This document shows, piece after piece, positions 49,304 through 51,202 of a DNA stretch of 51,202 nucleotides (the stretch's first letter is position 1; each line of letters starts with the position of its first letter). The position numbers were made by a program, and so were the translations under genes. The stretch lies in contig JAEWNN010000001.1 of assembly GCA_023457035.1 (NCBI GenBank), forward strand, positions 1-51,202. Reading direction: 5' to 3'. The notes beneath the pieces are model-generated. The model did not search any database. It worked only from the letters and a program-made list of their open reading frames with translations, and had not been told where the DNA came from. The stretch is from Verrucomicrobiota bacterium. GTDB lineage: Bacteria > Verrucomicrobiota > Verrucomicrobiia > Opitutales > Opitutaceae.

Positions 49304-50743
49304 TTAAGGGGTCGGCGGCGCCGCCTTCGCGGCCTTCGCGTACTCGGCGATCACTCCGTCGAACGAGCCATTCGAGAAAAACACGACCAGCCGTGGCTTT
49401 GCCAACGAGGGCGGCAACGTGTCGCGGCGGAGCACTTCGAGCACGTCGGCGTTCTTCGCGAAGAAGTGCGCATGCACATTGGCCGCCTCGAGCTGCTGCG
49501 CGACGGCCTCGGCGTCGAAGCGTTCGCCCTCGGCGAGCTTCTCGGCGCGGTTGACGGCGCCGAGGTAGACCTCGTCGGCCTCCGCGAGCGCCCGGGCGAA
49601 ACCGCCCTGCAGGACCTTCGTGCGCGCGGTGTTGCTGCGCGGCTCGAAGACCGCGGTGAGCGTGTGTCCAGGATAACGCGACCGTAGCGAGCGCAGCGTC
49701 TCGTGCAGCGCCGTAGGATGGTGGCCGAAGTCCTCGATCACCGTGAGCGCGGGCGAACGGTGCAGGATCTCCTGGCGGCGCTTCACGCCGCGGAAACGCT
49801 CGAGCGAGGAGAGGTCGAGCTTCGTGGGCTCGTCGCCGTGGAGCAGCAGGCCGGCCGCGGTGGCGGCCATCGCCGCGTTGCGGGCGTTGAAGAGGCCGGG
49901 GATGCGCCAGCGGATCTTCGCCCACGGGCGGCCGCGCCAGACCAGCTCGAAGGAGGCGCCATGCGGGTCCTCGGAGAAGCCGCGCAGGAGGACGTCGTTG
50001 CCCTCCTCCACCCCGACACGCACTACCTGTGTCCACGGCATGGATCCGAGGGCGCGGAGGTTGAGGTCGTCGCCGTTCATCACCACGAAGCCGCTGCGCG
50101 GGACAATGCGCACAAGGTGCGAGAACGTGCGCTGGATGTCGGCGAGGTCGCGGAAGATGTCGGCGTGGTCGAACTCGAGGTTGTTGAGCACGGCGATGCG
50201 CGGCGCGTAGTGGATAAACTTGCTGCGCTTGTCGAAGAACGCGCTGTCGTACTCGTCGCCTTCGATGGCGAACGGCCCGCCGGCGGCGCCGAGGTTGGTC
50301 CCCGTGGGCGGATCGAGCGGCACGCCGCCGATCAGCCAGCCCGGGTCCGTCTTGGCCTCGCGCAGGAGGAAGGCGGCGAGCGCGGTCGTCGTGGTTTTCC
50401 CATGCGTGCCGGCGACGACGATGTTGCGGCGCGTGCGCAGGACGAGGTCGTGGAGCAACTGCGGGAGCGAGGCGAAGGGGATCGCGCGGGTGTCGAGGAG
50501 CCACTCGACCTCGGGGTTGCCGCGCGACATGGCGTTGCCGATCACGACCAGGTCGGGCGCGAGCCGGCGGAGCCGCTCGGGGTCGTAGCCCTCGTGGATC
50601 GTGACGCCTGCCTCGCGCAGCACGGTGCTCATCGGCGGGTAGATCCCGGTGTCGGCGCCGAGCACCTCGTGCCCCGCTTGGCGCAGCAACAGCGCGGCGT
50701 TGCCCATGGCGGTGCCGCCGATGCCCATGAAGTAAACACGCAT
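49304..50743 (-). CDS. mpl: UDP-MurNAc-tripeptide ligase Mpl (peptidoglycan recycling)
   Basis: 479 residues from ATG 50743 (MRVYFMGIGG). Mur-ligase architecture: N-terminal Rossmann 'MGIGGTAMGNAALLL' followed by 'DTGIYPPMSTVLREAG', P-loop 'VAGTHGKTTTTALAAF', 'NLEFDHADIF', and C-terminal 'VIEDFGHHPTALHETLRSLR'. 'IYPPMS' and 'DEYDSAFFDKRSKFIHY' are typical of Mpl rather than MurC. Mpl joins the recycled tripeptide L-Ala-D-Glu-mDap to UDP-MurNAc. It follows the response-regulator gene by 73 bp; co-transcription is possible. Confidence 0.92.
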   Translation of the reverse strand: MRVYFMGIGGTAMGNAALLLRQAGHEVLGADTGIYPPMSTVLREAGVTIHEGYDPERLRRLAPDLVVIGNAMSRGNPEVEWLLDTRAIPFASLPQLLHDLVLRTRRNIVVAGTHGKTTTTALAAFLLREAKTDPGWLIGGVPLDPPTGTNLGAAGGPFAIEGDEYDSAFFDKRSKFIHYAPRIAVLNNLEFDHADIFRDLADIQRTFSHLVRIVPRSGFVVMNGDDLNLRALGSMPWTQVVRVGVEEGNDVLLRGFSEDPHGASFELVWRGRPWAKIRWRIPGLFNARNAAMAATAAGLLLHGDEPTKLDLSSLERFRGVKRRQEILHRSPALTVIEDFGHHPTALHETLRSLRSRYPGHTLTAVFEPRSNTARTKVLQGGFARALAEADEVYLGAVNRAEKLAEGERFDAEAVAQQLEAANVHAHFFAKNADVLEVLRRDTLPPSLAKPRLVVFFSNGSFDGVIAEYAKAAKAAPPTP

Positions 50744-50816
50744 GGGCTGAGCAAACCCTCGCCGCGCCCGGAGCGGCAAGCGCGAAGAGACCGGCCCGGC
50801 CGGGGCCGCCGGCGCC

Positions 50817-51194
50817 TCAGCGACCGACAAGCTCGCGCACCCGTTTCAGCAGGATCTCGACGTCGAACGGCTTGGGCAAGAACGCCGACACGCCGGCCAG
50901 ATCCTGATGGGCGTAGACGATCTCGTCCGCGTATCCGGAGATGAAGAGGATCTTCGCGTCCGGGTACGCCTGGGTGACCTTCCGGGCCAGCTCCATGCCG
51001 TCCATCTTCGGCATCACCAGATCGGTGAGCAGAAGGGCGAGATCCTTGACGGCGCCTTGCTGCAACGCCTTCCACGCCTCGTCGCCGTCGTGGGCGGCAT
51101 AGACCTCGTACTGGTCGCCGGCCAACGCCTCCCGCAGCAGTTGCAGCGCGGAGTCTTCATCGTCGACAACAAGGATCGTGGCCTTCTTTGACAT
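50817..51194 (-). CDS. Single-domain response regulator (CheY-like)
   Basis: 125 residues, one receiver domain and no output domain. Conserved residues visible: acidic pair 'VVDDEDSA', phospho-acceptor Asp in 'LLLTDLVMPKMDG', Thr/Ser position 'ILFISGYAD' and Lys in 'AFLPKPF'. It must signal by protein contact with a histidine kinase or phosphorelay that lies elsewhere. The ATG at 51194 is near the window edge; upstream context is missing. Confidence 0.92.
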   Translation of the reverse strand: MSKKATILVVDDEDSALQLLREALAGDQYEVYAAHDGDEAWKALQQGAVKDLALLLTDLVMPKMDGMELARKVTQAYPDAKILFISGYADEIVYAHQDLAGVSAFLPKPFDVEILLKRVRELVGR

Positions 51195-51202
51195 GGCGAA
51201 GT

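Overview
The window looks like a chromosomal segment of a high-GC member of the Verrucomicrobiota, most likely family Opitutaceae. Evidence: two proteins carry the 'VVLSPFEV...TLAGTR' segment typical of Opitutaceae TonB-dependent receptors; a secreted protein ends in the phylum-typical 'DPDGDGMANLIEYALGTDP' tail; few starts have a Shine-Dalgarno; the intergenic regions are full of small palindromes and 7-bp-period repeats. The assignment rests on recognition of sequence style, not on a marker gene.

Layout. 1-3.9 kb: the end of an IS3-type element has cut into a gene for a large alpha/beta-hydrolase protein, followed by an overlapping membrane-anchored gene. 4-9.4 kb (minus): RidA, a secreted FN3/DNRLRE protein and a copper-type P1B ATPase. 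9.4-11.5 kb (plus): a small coiled protein and a MamK-like bacterial actin. 11.5-18.5 kb (minus): an envelope gene set (SIMPL-like protein, SUFU-like protein, lipoprotein, VIT/vWA/TPR/DUF2135 protein). Its three transcription units share one 73-bp upstream element with three CTGACAA boxes exactly 21 bp apart, and two of its proteins carry a TonB-box/plug-like segment without a beta-barrel. Two copies of a 129-bp inverted-repeat (MITE/REPIN-like) element lie in the same region.

19-28 kb: MBL hydrolase plus ABC ATPase, gdhA with a clear terminator, an EEP-family hydrolase, a cluster of REP hairpins, a divergent SecA without the zinc tail, tRNA-His and a broken tRNA-His copy carrying a 22-bp perfect palindrome. 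28-37.6 kb is a phosphate region: a PhoU-like/Pit pair, then (minus) porin-pstS-pstC-pstA-pstB-phoU behind a triple 11-bp-spaced pho-box-like site. A RAYT transposase flanked by paired REPs sits between the two phosphate systems.

37.8-51.2 kb: a divergent ETF pair, NYN-domain protein, GNAT, Tat-secreted DUF362 protein, DUF6599-like protein, alginate-export-type porin, MATE exporter, aminotransferase, tRNA-Met with a helicase remnant behind it, Mpl, and a single-domain response regulator.

The observations most worth following are the 21-bp-phased promoter element with the TonB-plug-like segments beside it, the RAYT plus a family of unrelated hairpins that all carry 5'-GTAG, the dispersed heptad-period intergenic repeats, and the MamK-like actin.
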